The notes under the pieces are model-generated. The model ran no database searches, was not told the origin of the DNA, and worked only from the letters and a program-made list of their open reading frames with translations. Below are positions 1 through 9,940 of a stretch of DNA of 64,000 nt, one piece after another (the stretch's first letter is position 1; each line of letters opens with the position of its first letter). The stretch comes from Crenothrix sp. D3 (GTDB taxonomy: Bacteria > Pseudomonadota > Gammaproteobacteria > Methylococcales > Methylomonadaceae). The position numbers and the translations under genes are program-made. Where the stretch lies: contig MBQZ01000040.1 of NCBI GenBank assembly GCA_002134785.1, positions 156,707 through 220,706 on the forward strand. The letters run 5' to 3'.

Positions 1-46
1 ACGGCAAGCCCATTAAACTCTACGCGCTTCATACTCAGGACACTTT

Positions 47-856
47 ATGGCGTTAAATGACACCCTCAATAACCGCACGCTAACTGACAAAATGCCTGTT
101 TTGTTTGTTGGGCATGGTAATCCGATGAATGCGATTACCGATAATCGCTATAGTCAAAGCTGGAAAACCATCGGTGAACAATTACCTGTTCCTAACGCTA
201 TTTTATGTATATCGGCGCATTGGCTAACAAAGGGAACGTTTGTGACGATGGCGGAACATCCAAAAACGCTACATGATTTTGGTGGTTTTCCAAAGGAATT
301 GTTTGCGGTTCAATACCCCGCTACAGGCGCACCAGAATATGCACGCAGGCTTATATCCGCCATTAAATCAATAACGGTGCAGGAAGATTTTGCTTGGGGT
401 CTGGATCATGGCGCGTGGTCTATCTTAAAAAATATGTATCCCAACGCCAATATACCCGTTTTTCAGATGAGTATTGATGCGACTAAACCACCGTTATACC
501 ACTTCAATTTAGCCAAAGAGTTATCAGAACTCAGAAAACAAGGCGTATTAATTTTAGCCAGCGGAAATATCGTTCATAACTTAGGCATTCTTAGCTGGGA
601 TGGAAAAATTAAGGCATTCGACTGGGCGTTAGAATTTGATGCTTTTGTTAAAAATAATATTATCGATAATAATCCGCTAGCGTTAATTGACTATCAAAAA
701 TTAGGCAAACTGGCAGCCCTCGCCCATCCAAGCAATGAACATTATTTGCCATTGCTGTATGCACTGGGCTTAAGAGAGAACACCGATAGCGTACAGTTTT
801 TTAATGAAGAGATGGATTTGGGTTCGTTGAGTATGCGTAGTGTGGTGTTTAGTTAA
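47..856 (+). CDS. ygiD: DODA-type extradiol dioxygenase (YgiD family)
   Basis: This 269-residue protein belongs to the class III extradiol ring-cleavage dioxygenase family, whose E. coli member opens the catechol ring of DOPA in the cytoplasm. Likely metal ligands are visible: H23 in VGHGNP, H58 in SAHW, H177 in ASGNIVHNLG and H232 after AHPSNE. DHGAW near 120-124 is also typical. Length is normal. The ATG follows AGGA at a seven-base gap. The stop codon lies inside a dispersed palindromic repeat that begins at about 851, so the last residues may have been reshaped by insertion. The family call is firm; the real substrate here is unknown. Confidence 0.9.
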   Translation: MALNDTLNNRTLTDKMPVLFVGHGNPMNAITDNRYSQSWKTIGEQLPVPNAILCISAHWLTKGTFVTMAEHPKTLHDFGGFPKELFAVQYPATGAPEYARRLISAIKSITVQEDFAWGLDHGAWSILKNMYPNANIPVFQMSIDATKPPLYHFNLAKELSELRKQGVLILASGNIVHNLGILSWDGKIKAFDWALEFDAFVKNNIIDNNPLALIDYQKLGKLAALAHPSNEHYLPLLYALGLRENTDSVQFFNEEMDLGSLSMRSVVFS

Positions 857-990
857 GGATTTTTCCGTTCGCTCTGAGTTTGTCGAAGGGTGAATGGAAA
901 AATCCGAAGTCCCAAGTTAAGCCATTCATGCTTCGACTGTTCGACAAGCTCACAGCTCAGCACGAACGGCTTAACTTGATGGCAGTGACT
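851..990. repeat. Palindromic repeat, family A copy 1
   Basis: The element has outer ends of the type TTAAGTTAAGGATTTTTCCG / CGGCTTAACTTGATGGCAGT and an inner inverted pair CCGTTCG...CGAACGG containing GAGTTTGTCGAAGG and TTCGACAAGCTCA. Closely similar copies lie at about 40069-40200 and 50206-50366. It directly follows ygiD and supplies its stop codon. A minus-strand reading frame through it is an artefact of the repeat. Confidence 0.85.
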
Positions 991-1075
991 CAACGAGTAA
1001 CGAAGCAATTCGCTTAATATATAATCATGATTACAATGAGAGACGCGATAGCTTATACGCAACTAAGGAGTGCAA

Positions 1076-1618
1076 ATGACAAATAAAAATAATGATATTA
1101 ATTTTGAAATAGCTGACGACTGCCCCGAAGAAATCGCAGAACAGTTCAAAAATTATGTTGACGCATTTGATGAAGCTGAATGGAGACAACCTTTTGAATT
1201 TTTGCTGGACTCAGGTATTTCTCTACCGCCTGCAAGTGAGCTGTCAGAGACTGAACTCAGTGCCAAATTATGGGAAGTCATTAACGCGCTTTCATTACTG
1301 GCTATCTATTTGGAGAATACAGATCATTTGAGTGAACGTGAACTATACACCCTGCTTTATGAGGATGTTTTGCGAGAAGAGACGGTTTTTCAATCAGGCG
1401 AAATGATGAACATGAACTGTCACATTGATTTGGTGAGTAGCGGTAGCCAAGCGGATACCGACCTCTACCTGAAATATTATGCTGACGATGATGACCGTGC
1501 ATTTTGGCTTAAACAGTTTCCTGATGATGTCTTACCAAGCCACGAACCGCTCCCATTTGATCGTGATCAGCATTTACCAAAGCCAAATCGTAAGGTAGAT
1601 AGCATCTCTCTAAATTAA
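1076..1618 (+). CDS. Hypothetical acidic protein
   Basis: I do not recognise this family. The protein has about 180 residues, is strongly acidic (for example YYADDDDRAFW near 155-165) and has no signal peptide or membrane segment, so it is probably cytoplasmic. The reading frame is also open from a GTG at 1070, but AAGGAG at 1065-1070 overlaps that codon and sits five bases before ATG 1076, which I therefore take as the start. It stands alone between ygiD with its repeat and the convergent holA operon. Coding potential looks genuine: it is long, well spaced from its neighbours and has a clear ribosome-binding site. Confidence 0.7.
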   Translation: MTNKNNDINFEIADDCPEEIAEQFKNYVDAFDEAEWRQPFEFLLDSGISLPPASELSETELSAKLWEVINALSLLAIYLENTDHLSERELYTLLYEDVLREETVFQSGEMMNMNCHIDLVSSGSQADTDLYLKYYADDDDRAFWLKQFPDDVLPSHEPLPFDRDQHLPKPNRKVDSISLN

Positions 1619-1735
1619 TCTAGCAGAAAATTATCCTGTATGGAGCTTGTAGAATTTGACAGAAAGGTACTGCTTACGTTGGATTGAGCAAGTAGACCAG
1701 ATAGAGTACGACTGGTTTTGTAATCACAAATTTAA

Positions 1736-2761
1736 TTAAGCGTTAGCTCTGACAATCTGTAATGACGCAAATTGCAAACAAACGGCTAACAGCGTTTCCC
1801 ACGCGTCGCCTGCTTGTTGCCCTTTGATTTGGCGGTCGGCTTTCGCACTTAATACCAATATATTATTTAACTGCGTTAGGTTTAATCGCGCGAGAGCTTT
1901 ATCAACCAACGGTTTACGTTTATCCCAGATTTGATTATTTCTAAACACGGTGTCTTTGCTTTGACCACCTGCCAATGCTAATTTAATTTTGATTAAACTT
2001 CTGGCTTCCCGTGTTAATGCCCACAACACCACAGGTGTGGCAATGCCTTCAGCGCGTAATGCGGATAATACTTTTATGATTCGATTGGCATTAGCGGACA
2101 GTACATAGTCCATTAACTTAAATACGTCATAACGGGAGCTGTCGGCTACCGCGTCAGAAATTTGCGCGTTAGTTAATTTTCCCGCGCCGTATAGCACATA
2201 TAATTTAGTGATTTCTTGATCTGCGGCGAGTAAATTACCTTCCACGCGTGAAGCCAATAATTTAATGCCGTCGGGTTCTGCGTGTAAACCGCGTTGTTGC
2301 AATCGTTGTTGTAACCATTGCAATAATTCTTGCCCTTCTAATGCCCAGACTTGAATAACCACACCGACTTTATCAAGACTTTCTACCCAACGACTTTTTA
2401 GCGTCGCGCTGGCAAGTTTACCACTGCTAATCAATAACAGTGTATCTTGGGGGAGGCGTTCACAATACGCAGTGAGTGCTTTCGCGCCTTCTGTGCCGAC
2501 CGTGCCTGACGGTATGCGTAATTCAATGATTTTTTTATCCGAGAAAATAGACATGGAATCAGCCGACAACACCAACTGATTCCATGAAAAACTTGTGTCT
2601 ACGGAAAAAATTTCACGCGCGTTATAACCTGCAAGCCGTGCAGTTTTGCGAATAGCATCCGCTAATTCACCCAGTTGTAACGGTTCATCACCACTGAGGA
2701 AATAGACGGGAGCTAAGCCTTTTTGTAGCGCGGCACTGAGTTGTTCTGCTTTAAGGCGCAT
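1736..2761 (-). CDS. holA: DNA polymerase III delta subunit
   Basis: HolA is the clamp-loader delta subunit. It binds the beta sliding clamp and opens the ring so the DnaX complex can load it on primed DNA. The 341 residues match the usual length and show family sequence throughout, including the N-terminal PVYFLSGDEPL segment, the LLLISSGKL strand of the AAA+-like domain, and a helical C-terminal collar region. The start overlaps the lptE stop (TAATG), which indicates translational coupling in a leuS-lptE-holA operon, a conserved order in gammaproteobacteria. Confidence 0.93.
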   Translation of the reverse strand: MRLKAEQLSAALQKGLAPVYFLSGDEPLQLGELADAIRKTARLAGYNAREIFSVDTSFSWNQLVLSADSMSIFSDKKIIELRIPSGTVGTEGAKALTAYCERLPQDTLLLISSGKLASATLKSRWVESLDKVGVVIQVWALEGQELLQWLQQRLQQRGLHAEPDGIKLLASRVEGNLLAADQEITKLYVLYGAGKLTNAQISDAVADSSRYDVFKLMDYVLSANANRIIKVLSALRAEGIATPVVLWALTREARSLIKIKLALAGGQSKDTVFRNNQIWDKRKPLVDKALARLNLTQLNNILVLSAKADRQIKGQQAGDAWETLLAVCLQFASLQIVRANA

Positions 2762-3261
2762 TATTTAACTTTTAAAGCAGCGCGGACTTGATTAATCATC
2801 GTGCGCACGGCTTGTTGATACATTTCATTACGAATCACAATTTCTTCGTTATCTTTACCTAAAATCAATTGCTGATCGTTAAAATAATCACGCCTAATGG
2901 TAATGGGTTGTGATTTTACTAACTGGACGTTATTCACGTCAGTGATTTCATAGTTTAAACGGTATTCCAAGTTATATTGATTAGCGCGTCCTGACGCACC
3001 CAATGAGGCAGCATTTTTCAGGCTATCTTCATTGGATATAGTAATAATCGTACCCGCAGCAGCGCGGGAACTGACTACCTGTACACTTGATGATGCTAAT
3101 GCTTTTTTAAATTGCTCGGCTAAGGGTGCAGACGCACCTTCGATGTAAATGGATTTCATCTCTGAAGGTAAATCTAACGCACCGCGTAGATGATAACCAC
3201 AGGCAGATAATAACAAAGCAATCATCAGCACACAGCTTGATGGCAGTATTTTTAATAACAC
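2761..3261 (-). CDS. lptE: LPS-assembly lipoprotein LptE
   Basis: LptE is the outer-membrane lipoprotein that plugs the LptD barrel and helps insert lipopolysaccharide in the outer leaflet. The N-terminus is a lipoprotein signal (hydrophobic MIALLLSAC, then CGYHLRGA), with the lipidated Cys in LLLSAC. The frame is open upstream into leuS, but a GTG at 3261 preceded by CGGAG, 13 bases after the leuS stop, gives a normal signal peptide and is the preferred start. The mature part carries the family pattern LRGALDLPSEMKSIYIEG. It sits between leuS and holA in the same operon. Confidence 0.9.
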   Translation of the reverse strand: MLLKILPSSCVLMIALLLSACGYHLRGALDLPSEMKSIYIEGASAPLAEQFKKALASSSVQVVSSRAAAGTIITISNEDSLKNAASLGASGRANQYNLEYRLNYEITDVNNVQLVKSQPITIRRDYFNDQQLILGKDNEEIVIRNEMYQQAVRTMINQVRAALKVK

Positions 3262-3274
3262 GCGCGACTCCGAA

Positions 3275-5797
<2,523 letters not shown>

Positions 5798-5943
5798 CTA
5801 GTAACGCGGTATCGAACAGCCAATAGTTGTTGTATTTCCACCGATAACACTCGATTTAGTAATATGCCTTTCGTGTTGACCTAATATAATCTTAACAATC
5901 ACGCTATAGTAAGCGAATTTTCGCCGCTAACACCCTATAAATC

Positions 5944-8900
5944 ATGACCCAAATCCAGCACTATCTCGATAAAATTAGTTCACGCCATTCAAGCGGCAAA
6001 GCCACTGAACACAGCTACCGAGGTGATTTACAGAATTTATTGGAAAGCCTACTGCCTGACATTGCCATCACCAACGAACCCACGCGCATAAGCTGCGGTG
6101 CGCCTGATTACATCCTGAGTCGCAATGACTTGGATATAGGTTGGATAGAAGCTAAAGACATCGGCAAACCGCTGAACAGCAAAGAGTATAAAGAGCAATT
6201 TGACCGCTACCGCGCCGCGCTTGATAACCTTATCATCACCGATTATTTGCAGTTTGATTTTTACCGCTCAGGCGAAAAAGTCACCAGTATCAGCTTAGCG
6301 CGGCTAGACGATAAAAAAATCCACGCCCTGCCTGAAAATTTCGCGCACTTTATCGACTTGATAAAAGACTTTGCCCGTTACACAGGGCAGAGCATTAACT
6401 CCGCGTCGCTACTGTCTAAAATGATGGCAGCCAAAGCGCGATTATTGGCTAACGTGATTGAAAACGCGCTCAACAGTGACGAAGAAAACGCCGCCAACAG
6501 CAGTTTAAAAGACCAACTGCACGCCTTTAAAAGCGTACTACTACATGAAATAACGCCCGCTGAATTTGCCGATATTTACGCGCAAACTATCGCTTATGGG
6601 CTATTTGCCGCCCGTCTGCATGATGACACGCCCAACAGCTTCACACGACAACAAGCCGCTGAAAAAATCCCGTTAAGCAATCCATTCTTGCGTAAATTAT
6701 TTCACTATATCGCGGGCTTTGATTTAGATGCGCGTATCGTTTGGATAGTGGACGCACTAGCAGACATTTTCCGCGCTGTGAATATCCAAAAAGTCATGAG
6801 TAGAGACGCGATTAATCGCGTCTCTACCGACCCCATCATTCATTTTTATGAAACCTTCCTCGCCGAATACGACCCCAAACTACGCAAAAGTCGCGGCGTT
6901 TGGTACACGCCTGAGCCTGTGGTTAATTTCATCGTTCGCGCTGTTGATGACATTTTAAAAACTGACTTTAAGCTAAACGGCTTAGCCGATACCAGCAAAA
7001 CCACCCTAGAAATTGACACGCCTGTACTGAAAGGCAAAGGTAAAACAAAATACACCGTCATTGAAAAACGTAAAACCCAAGTACATCAAGTGCAGATTCT
7101 TGACCCCGCGACAGGCACAGGCACATTTTTAGCCGCGATTGTTAAACATATTTATGCCAGTGAATTTGCAACCATGCAGGGCGCGTGGAGTAATTATGTC
7201 GAAGAGGATTTAATACCGCGTTTAAATGGTTTTGAAATACTCATGGCATCGTATGCAATGGCGCATTTAAAAATGGATTTATTATTAACAGAAACAGGAT
7301 ATATTCCAAAAAAACAGCCGCGTTTTAATATTTACTTAACCAATTCATTAGAAAAAGAACACCCTGATACGGGTACATTATTCACCTTTGCGCGGTGGTT
7401 ATCGGATGAAGCCAACGAGGCTAATTATATTAAACGTGATACGCCTGTGATGGTCGTTATGGGTAATCCGCCTTATTCGGTGAGCAGTAGCAATAAAAAC
7501 GACTGGATATTGGCATTAATTAACGATTATAAAAAGAATCTTAACGAGAAAAATATACAACCATTATCGGATGATTATATTAAGTTTATTCGTTATGGTT
7601 CACATTTTATTGAAAAGAACGGCGCGGGAATTTTGGCGTATATTTCTAATAACAGTTTTATCGATGGCGTGATTCATCGGCAAATGCGTAAACATTTATT
7701 AGAAACCTTTGACAGTATTTATATTTTAGATTTACACGGCAGTAATAAAAAGAAAGAAACCGCGCCCGATGGTGGTAAAGATGAAAACGTGTTTGATATT
7801 ATGCTGGGTGTGTCAATTAATATATTCGTAAAAACGGGAAATACCGTAGGGGCTGGTCTTGTGCCTGCCCTTGATGATAACAGACCGTTATCCGAGTTAT
7901 CAGAACAAATACAAGCACAGGGGCAACCACAAGGGATTGCCCCTACAAATGAGGGAACGATAAATCTAGCAGAGGTTTATCATTTTGATTTATACGGGTC
8001 GCGTAAACATAAATATGAAACGCTGGCGGCTAATAGCCTTAACTCATTAGCGTGGAATAAAATTGCTTGCCGTGCGCCTGAGTATTTTTTTATTGCTAAG
8101 GATATTGAGGTTCAGCAAGTTTATGAGCAAGGCTTTTCTGTAACAGATTTATTTTTAATTAATTCGAGCGGTATAAAAACCCATCGTGATGATTTTATAA
8201 TTGATTTTGATAGAACTGTATTAGCTAAACGAATTGAAGATTTTTGTTCAGCATCCTTTACCAGTCGAGAACTAAAAACTAAGTTTTCTTTGAAAGAATC
8301 GGAAGAATGGATTAATGAAAAACAACAAGAAATTTTTAATGCTGACTTCATAAAGAAAATAACCTATAGACCTTTTGATAATCGATATATTTACTATTCA
8401 TCAAAATTTGTAGAGAGAACAAGAGAAAAAGTAATGCGGAATTTCAAAGAAAATTTAGGCTTAATTGTTACTCGACAATTATCTACCTTTGATTTTCAGC
8501 ATATATTTATCACCGATAATATTATTGATGGGAATATGATTTCACTGCAAACAAAAGAATATTCTTATGCTTTCCCGCTTTATTTATACCCAGAAACCAC
8601 CGCCCAACAAAGCACCGAAGAAACCAACCACCGCACACCCAACCTCAATCAAAAACTCGTTAAACAAATCGCCGAAAAACTGGGTTTAACATTCACCGCC
8701 GAAAAAGAAACCATCATTAATACTTTCGCCCCGATTGATATACTCGATTATATTTACGCCGTATTACATTCACCTAATTACCGCGAAACCTATAAAGAGT
8801 TTTTAAAAAGTGATTTCCCGCGTGTTCCCTATCCCGATATAACCACCTTTTGGCACAAAGTTAAACTCGGCGGCGAATTACGCCAACTGCATTTATTAGA

Positions 8901-9219
8901 AAGCAAGACAAACCTTGGTTTGTATCCCAGCTATCCAATAGACGGCGATAATGTCATCACCCGCAAACTCAATAAACACGATTTTGAAATAACCGATATT
9001 GAAAACCAACGTGGGCGAGTGTGGATTAATAATAACCAATACTTTGATAACGTCCCACAAACCGCGTGGGCGTTTTATATAGGCGGTTATCAACCTGCAC
9101 AAAAATGGTTAAAAGACCGACACGGACGGGTATTAACGATTGAAGATATTAAGCATTATCAAAAAATAATTCATGCTTTAATAGAAACCGACAGAATTAT
9201 GCAGGCGATAGCCGCGTAG
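5944..9219 (+). CDS. Single-chain restriction-modification enzyme (type IIG/ISP-like)
   Basis: The 1091-residue protein combines nuclease and adenine methyltransferase in one chain. The N-terminus has a PD-(D/E)XK-like site (APDYIL with D55, then WIEAKD with E69 and K71). Motif I for SAM binding is DPATGTGTFLAAIV at about 387, and catalytic motif IV is GNPPYS at about 507-512, typical of N6-adenine methylases. The C-terminal third looks like a type ISP target-recognition domain. There is no helicase block, so it is closer to type IIG than true type ISP. No separate S or R subunit lies nearby. Two dispersed repeats are inserted in frame, at about residues 286-295 and 635-668. The TAG stop also falls at the edge of a repeat. 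Whether it is active is uncertain. Confidence 0.88.
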   Translation: MTQIQHYLDKISSRHSSGKATEHSYRGDLQNLLESLLPDIAITNEPTRISCGAPDYILSRNDLDIGWIEAKDIGKPLNSKEYKEQFDRYRAALDNLIITDYLQFDFYRSGEKVTSISLARLDDKKIHALPENFAHFIDLIKDFARYTGQSINSASLLSKMMAAKARLLANVIENALNSDEENAANSSLKDQLHAFKSVLLHEITPAEFADIYAQTIAYGLFAARLHDDTPNSFTRQQAAEKIPLSNPFLRKLFHYIAGFDLDARIVWIVDALADIFRAVNIQKVMSRDAINRVSTDPIIHFYETFLAEYDPKLRKSRGVWYTPEPVVNFIVRAVDDILKTDFKLNGLADTSKTTLEIDTPVLKGKGKTKYTVIEKRKTQVHQVQILDPATGTGTFLAAIVKHIYASEFATMQGAWSNYVEEDLIPRLNGFEILMASYAMAHLKMDLLLTETGYIPKKQPRFNIYLTNSLEKEHPDTGTLFTFARWLSDEANEANYIKRDTPVMVVMGNPPYSVSSSNKNDWILALINDYKKNLNEKNIQPLSDDYIKFIRYGSHFIEKNGAGILAYISNNSFIDGVIHRQMRKHLLETFDSIYILDLHGSNKKKETAPDGGKDENVFDIMLGVSINIFVKTGNTVGAGLVPALDDNRPLSELSEQIQAQGQPQGIAPTNEGTINLAEVYHFDLYGSRKHKYETLAANSLNSLAWNKIACRAPEYFFIAKDIEVQQVYEQGFSVTDLFLINSSGIKTHRDDFIIDFDRTVLAKRIEDFCSASFTSRELKTKFSLKESEEWINEKQQEIFNADFIKKITYRPFDNRYIYYSSKFVERTREKVMRNFKENLGLIVTRQLSTFDFQHIFITDNIIDGNMISLQTKEYSYAFPLYLYPETTAQQSTEETNHRTPNLNQKLVKQIAEKLGLTFTAEKETIINTFAPIDILDYIYAVLHSPNYRETYKEFLKSDFPRVPYPDITTFWHKVKLGGELRQLHLLESKTNLGLYPSYPIDGDNVITRKLNKHDFEITDIENQRGRVWINNNQYFDNVPQTAWAFYIGGYQPAQKWLKDRHGRVLTIEDIKHYQKIIHALIETDRIMQAIAA
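6800..6827. repeat. 28-bp perfect palindrome inside the R-M gene
   Basis: GTAGAGACGCGATT is followed directly by its exact reverse complement, giving a 28-bp perfect palindrome. It is read in frame as SRDAINRVST, upstream of the methylase motif I. It looks like an inserted short palindromic repeat that the protein tolerates in a loop. Confidence 0.9.
7846..7946. repeat. Palindromic repeat family C copy inside the R-M gene
   Basis: The ends are GTAGGGGCTGGTCTTGTGCC and GGGCAACCACAAGGGATTGC + CCCTAC. The copy at 9289-9359, read on the opposite strand, has the same two ends in the same order. Here the element is translated in frame (GAGLVPALDDN ... QGQPQGIAPT) between the catalytic NPPY motif and the C-terminal domain. 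Confidence 0.88.
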
Positions 9220-9248
9220 AGTACGCTGTGCGTACCTTTCCATAAAAC

Positions 9249-9400
9249 GGTACGCACAGCGTCACTGCCATTAAGTTAAGGATTTACCGTAGGGGCAATC
9301 CCTTGTGGTTGCCCTGATAACGACCTGTTCACAGGGCTGGCACAAGGCACAGCCCCTACATTTTTGTCTTAACTTAATGGCAGTGACGCACAGCGTACCC
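9249..9400. repeat. Nested repeat: family A outer arms around a family C core
   Basis: Outer arms GTCACTGCCATTAAGTTAAG (left) and CTTAACTTAATGGCAGTGAC (right) are perfect inverted repeats and continue outward into imperfect ACGCACAGCGTACC-type arms. The core at 9289-9359 is the GTAGGGGCAATCCC...AGCCCCTAC palindrome, not the CCGTTCG core found between the same arms at 50206-50366. A further arm AGTACGCTGTGCGTACC at 9220-9236 abuts the stop codon of the preceding R-M gene. Confidence 0.85.
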
Positions 9401-9408
9401 TTGTATGA

Positions 9409-9560
9409 TTAAAACCACTCAAAATCAATCCCGCCTTGTAAATTAGCAAGATTAGTAAAGCCTGATTGCTCAAGAGTCTGCGCCGCGTGTTGACTACGCA
9501 CCCCATAATGACAAATCACAATGATTTCTTGTTGTTTATCCAGCTTGTTCAAGCGTTTTG
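9409..9560 (-). pseudogene. Rhodanese-domain remnant
   Basis: On the minus strand about 50 codons read as the C-terminal half of a single rhodanese domain: KRLNKLDKQQEIIVICHYG, with the active-site loop CHYGVRSQ, then SGFTNLANLQGGIDFEWF and a stop at 9409. The N-terminal half that should precede it is replaced by a family B repeat beginning at about 9569, and no start codon fits. It is a truncated remnant. The active Cys loop is intact but the domain cannot fold as it stands. Confidence 0.75.
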
Positions 9561-9568
9561 GCAATTGA

Positions 9569-9676
9569 AGCCCAACGAATACCAGAGAATGTTGGGCTGG
9601 CGATAGTCAACCCAACAAAACCTGCGTATCATTTATTGTGTTGGGTTGCCAAAAAGCGGCAACCTAACCTACGCAG
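9569..9676. repeat. Palindromic repeat family B, copy 1
   Basis: Contains several CCAACA/TGTTGGGTT arms and ends in GCGGCAACCTAACCTACG. Related copies lie at 37119-37210, 44889-44970 and 47426-47507, and an end fragment at about 11149-11170. It separates and truncates the rhodanese and Sel1 remnants. Confidence 0.75.
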
Positions 9677-9940
9677 CTAACACCAGAACAACAGTTTGAA
9701 AAAGCCCAAGCATGGTTAGAAGGTGATGACTTCAGCAAACAGTCGCTTGCTGTTGAGCTTTTACAGCCGCTAGTCAATGCGGGCAATACTAAAGCCATTA
9801 ATTTATTAGCTTACAGTTATGCGTTTGCCTTGGCGGTAAAAGAAGATATTCCACACGCTTGTCAGTTATATAAACAAGCACTTGATGCAAATAACACAGA
9901 TAAAAAACAGGTCTATTATGACAAATGCAGTAAACCCTAA
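9677..9940 (+). pseudogene. N-terminally truncated Sel1/TPR-like remnant
   Basis: An open frame without a start codon reads LTPEQQFEKAQAWLEGDDFS then SLAVELLQPLVNAGNTKAIN, ALAVKEDIPHACQLYKQAL and ends DKCSKP at 9940. The alternating small and hydrophobic pattern (A..LL..LVNAGN..A) resembles Sel1/TPR repeats. The frame closes upstream inside the family B repeat, so the gene has lost its N-terminus. Its last 23 bases overlap the start of the downstream SUMF1-fold gene, so it probably once preceded that gene in an operon. Confidence 0.65.

Noticed and set aside
1..56. A possible 3' end of an upstream gene reading GKPIKLYALHTQDTLWR and a stop overlapping ygiD.
   Set aside because: Only 17 codons are visible, another frame also stops at about 16, and I recognise no family, so it cannot be supported.
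853..1062. A 69-codon minus-strand frame after ygiD.
   Set aside because: It lies within the family A repeat; similar frames occur at every copy (for example 50206-50415), so it is repeat-derived.
5881..5943. A promoter for the restriction-modification gene using TTGACC and TATAAT/TATAGT.
   Set aside because: No pair has acceptable spacing: TTGACC to TATAGT is 23 bases and TTGACC to TATAAT only three.
5944..9219. A larger defence island (BREX, DISARM, type I R-M) around the methylase gene.
   Set aside because: No second defence gene flanks it; upstream is the leuS operon and downstream are remnants and the SUMF1 protein.
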